Positions 24,776 through 26,325 of a stretch of 26,325 bases of DNA are shown here, one piece after another. A program made the translations under genes and the position numbers. Numbering within the stretch: position 1 is the stretch's first letter; every line of letters begins with the position of its first letter. The DNA comes from Proteobacteria bacterium UBA6920 (GTDB taxonomy: Bacteria > Pseudomonadota > Gammaproteobacteria > SG8-11): positions 36,320 to 62,644 of the forward strand of contig DKAS01000193.1 of the NCBI GenBank assembly GCA_002448875.1. The letters are read 5' to 3'. The notes beneath the pieces are model-generated. The model did not search any database and was not told the origin of the DNA. It saw only the letters and a list, made by a program, of their open reading frames with translations.

Positions 24776-25168
24776 ATGTGGAGCATATTACTGATTCTGG
24801 GTTTGTTGCTGCAGACGCCGGTTGCTCTGCGGGCGGACGATACGCCGGATCGGGAATGGGTGCATCGCAATCAACGGCTGGAAGCCCATCTGATGCTGAA
24901 TCTGTTCCGCGATCTGGTCGCCCAGGGCGGCATCCGCGTCTATGACAAGGCGCTGACGGCCGAGGAGATTTTCCCGGTCAGCGTCGCCTATACTTATTCT
25001 CTGCCGGATGATGAGGTCGTGGTCAATATCCACAGCCAGTTGCGTACGATGATCCCGGTCCCGGACGTGGAGGATGTGGTGGTACACGCCTTGACCGTGG
25101 TGTTTAGCGTCGACGGCGAGTTGCGCAATGTGGTTTATCACGTCTGTCCCGCCGACGAAGCCCACTAG
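24776..25168 (+). CDS. Small exported protein of unknown function
   Basis: The gene encodes 130 residues from ATG 24776. A signal peptide with a Leu-rich core (ILLILGLLLQ) ends at LRA (18-20), followed by an acidic mature start (DDTPDREW). The mature protein is about 110 residues with a helical first half (RNQRLEAHLMLNLFRDLVAQ). The second half is beta-rich (VVVNIHSQLRTMIPVPDVED, then HALTVVFSVDGELRNVVYHV). It has one Cys near the C-terminus. The ribosome binding site is weak. The gene converges on purE with only six bases between the two stops. I recognise no family. Confidence 0.7.
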   Translation: MWSILLILGLLLQTPVALRADDTPDREWVHRNQRLEAHLMLNLFRDLVAQGGIRVYDKALTAEEIFPVSVAYTYSLPDDEVVVNIHSQLRTMIPVPDVEDVVVHALTVVFSVDGELRNVVYHVCPADEAH

Positions 25169-25174
25169 CGGGCG

Positions 25175-25681
25175 CTATTTTCGATATTTTTCCAGCAACT
25201 CGCGATCTTTGGCAATAATGGCGTCGGCATTGGCCTGGCGGTCCGCGCGCAGAGCCTCGGCAACGCGGCTGTCCTGTACGCCGACGATTTGTGCCGCCAG
25301 GTAAGCGGCATTTTTCGCCCCGGCTTTGCCGATGGCCATGCAGGCGACAGGAATGCCGCCGGGCATCTGCACCGTGGACAACAGCGCATCCTGTCCGTTC
25401 AGGGGGCCGCCGCCCATGGGCACGCCGATCACGGGTTTGACGGTGAGGCCGGCCACGGTGCCCGCCAGGTGAGCGGCCACGCCGGCGGCGGCGATGAAGA
25501 CGGCGCAACCGCGGGCATCGGCATCTTTAACGTAGCTGTGGGTGGCATCCGGGGTGCGGTGCGCGGAGGTGATTTTCACTTCAAACGGCAGTCCCAGCTT
25601 CTGCAGCACTTCAATCGTCGACTCCATGGTCGGCAGATCGGAATCTGAACCCATCAGAATAGCGATAAACGGTTTAGGCAT
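25175..25681 (-). CDS. purE: N5-carboxyaminoimidazole ribonucleotide mutase
   Basis: The gene encodes 168 residues. PurE moves the carboxylate of N5-CAIR to C4 to form CAIR in de novo purine synthesis. Class I motifs are clear: ILMGSDSDLPTM (phosphate/substrate loop), ITSAHRTPD with the active-site His, FIAAAGVAAHLAG, PVIGVPMGGG and QMPGGIPVACMAIG. GGAGAG lies eight bases before ATG 25681. It starts 29 bases after the end of purD on the same strand, so purD and purE form an operon. The partner purK is not in the window; here the gene after purE is on the opposite strand. Confidence 0.97.
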   Translation of the reverse strand: MPKPFIAILMGSDSDLPTMESTIEVLQKLGLPFEVKITSAHRTPDATHSYVKDADARGCAVFIAAAGVAAHLAGTVAGLTVKPVIGVPMGGGPLNGQDALLSTVQMPGGIPVACMAIGKAGAKNAAYLAAQIVGVQDSRVAEALRADRQANADAIIAKDRELLEKYRK

Positions 25682-25710
25682 GGTCTGAGCTCTCCAGGTT
25701 TTGCTGCGGA

Positions 25711-26325
25711 TCAGGGGGACTGCTGTTCGCGGGTGATGGCGCGGTGACCGATATCGGTGCGATAGAAAATGTCCCGCCAGTTGATCTGTTTGACACGCGC
25801 ATAGGCGTGAGTTTGCGCCTGCGCCACGGTATCGCCCAGGGCGACGACACACAATACGCGGCCACCGTCGGTGACGACGGCCCTGCCTTGCAGCCGGGTG
25901 CCCGCATGGAACACTTTTACTTGCGCTGTGTCGGCCGGTTCCAGGCCCTGGATCGGGTCGCCCTTGCGGTAAGCGTCGGGATAGCCGCCGGCGGCGAGGA
26001 CGACGCCGAGGGCGGGGCGTGGATCCCATTGCGCCTGCACCGTGTCCAGTTTGCCGTCGATGGCGGCATTGCACAGGGCGACGATATCCGACTGCAAACG
26101 CATCATGATGGGCTGGGTTTCAGGGTCGCCGAACCGGCAGTTGTATTCCAGTACATTGGGCGTGCCGTCGCTGGCGATCATCAGGCCGGCATAAAGGAAA
26201 CCGGTATAGGGGTTGCCTTCGGCCGCCATGCCGCGCACCGTGGGCATGATGACTTCGCGCATCACCCGCTCATGGATCTGTGCGCTGACCACGGGCGCGG
26301 GTGAATAGGCGCCCATGCCGCCGGT
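25711..26325 (-). CDS. purD: Phosphoribosylamine--glycine ligase, C-terminal part
   Basis: The last 204 codons of purD are present, and the 5' part lies beyond the right edge. PurD is an ATP-grasp enzyme joining phosphoribosylamine and glycine to GAR, the second step of purine synthesis. The fragment begins TGGMGAYSP, a family hallmark, followed by GFLYAGLMI and the metal-binding NVLEYNCRFGDPETQ. A C-terminal domain (VVLAAGGYP, VFHAGT, GRVLCVVALGDTVAQAQ) completes it. An internal ATG at 26316 is not the start. It is followed by purE after 29 bases. Confidence 0.96.
   Translation of the reverse strand, partial: TGGMGAYSPAPVVSAQIHERVMREVIMPTVRGMAAEGNPYTGFLYAGLMIASDGTPNVLEYNCRFGDPETQPIMMRLQSDIVALCNAAIDGKLDTVQAQWDPRPALGVVLAAGGYPDAYRKGDPIQGLEPADTAQVKVFHAGTRLQGRAVVTDGGRVLCVVALGDTVAQAQTHAYARVKQINWRDIFYRTDIGHRAITREQQSP

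Overview
The window reads as chromosomal DNA of a GC-rich gammaproteobacterium. I judge this from protein content and gene order, since no rRNA gene is present. A ferredoxin (yfhL type), coaD and rsmD lie together with a gamma-glutamyltransferase gene, an arrangement I recall from Pseudomonas. The ferredoxin is of the Allochromatium vinosum type, and TsaC, RlmI, HemF and PurE/PurD also look gammaproteobacterial. I did not try to name a genus. I see no insertion sequence, prophage, CRISPR array or tRNA gene.

Layout. Positions 1-948 hold the 3' part of a GH13 amylase-type gene, followed by a terminator. Positions 1407-2674 carry a lipoprotein of unknown function and a small conserved-looking protein. 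Positions 2711-4002 (minus strand) hold an unusual membrane cluster: a half-length heme-copper-oxidase-like protein, a Cys/His-rich partner and a separately transcribed 31-residue membrane peptide. Positions 4141-8630 (minus) hold ggt, the ferredoxin gene, coaD, rsmD, hemF and a small unknown gene. Next come cheX, preceded by a convincing sigma-28 (FliA) promoter, and an lspA-like gene. A TPR plus O-GlcNAc-transferase-type glycosyltransferase (10233-12146) is transcribed divergently from lspA. A 490-base gap with only doubtful ORFs follows, then a methyltransferase/cupin pair. Opposite that pair is a small glycine-rich protein of unknown function (14040-14294). rlmI and a DUF2237 protein follow.

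Positions 16225-21508 (minus) form one compact operon with overlapping or closely spaced genes. It encodes a periplasmic LolA-like protein, two FtsX/LolCE-type permeases, a LolD-type ATPase and an outer-membrane beta-barrel. Together these could form a dedicated trans-envelope lipid or lipoprotein pathway, and this is the best candidate system in the window.

After a 440-base AT-rich regulatory gap come a periplasmic EF-hand protein, an MgtC-family membrane protein, a response regulator/DinB pair, tsaC, a small exported protein, purE and the 3' part of purD, which runs off the right edge.

Promoters and terminators were read by eye against consensus sequences and are predictions. Protein families were assigned from recognisable motifs, without database searches.
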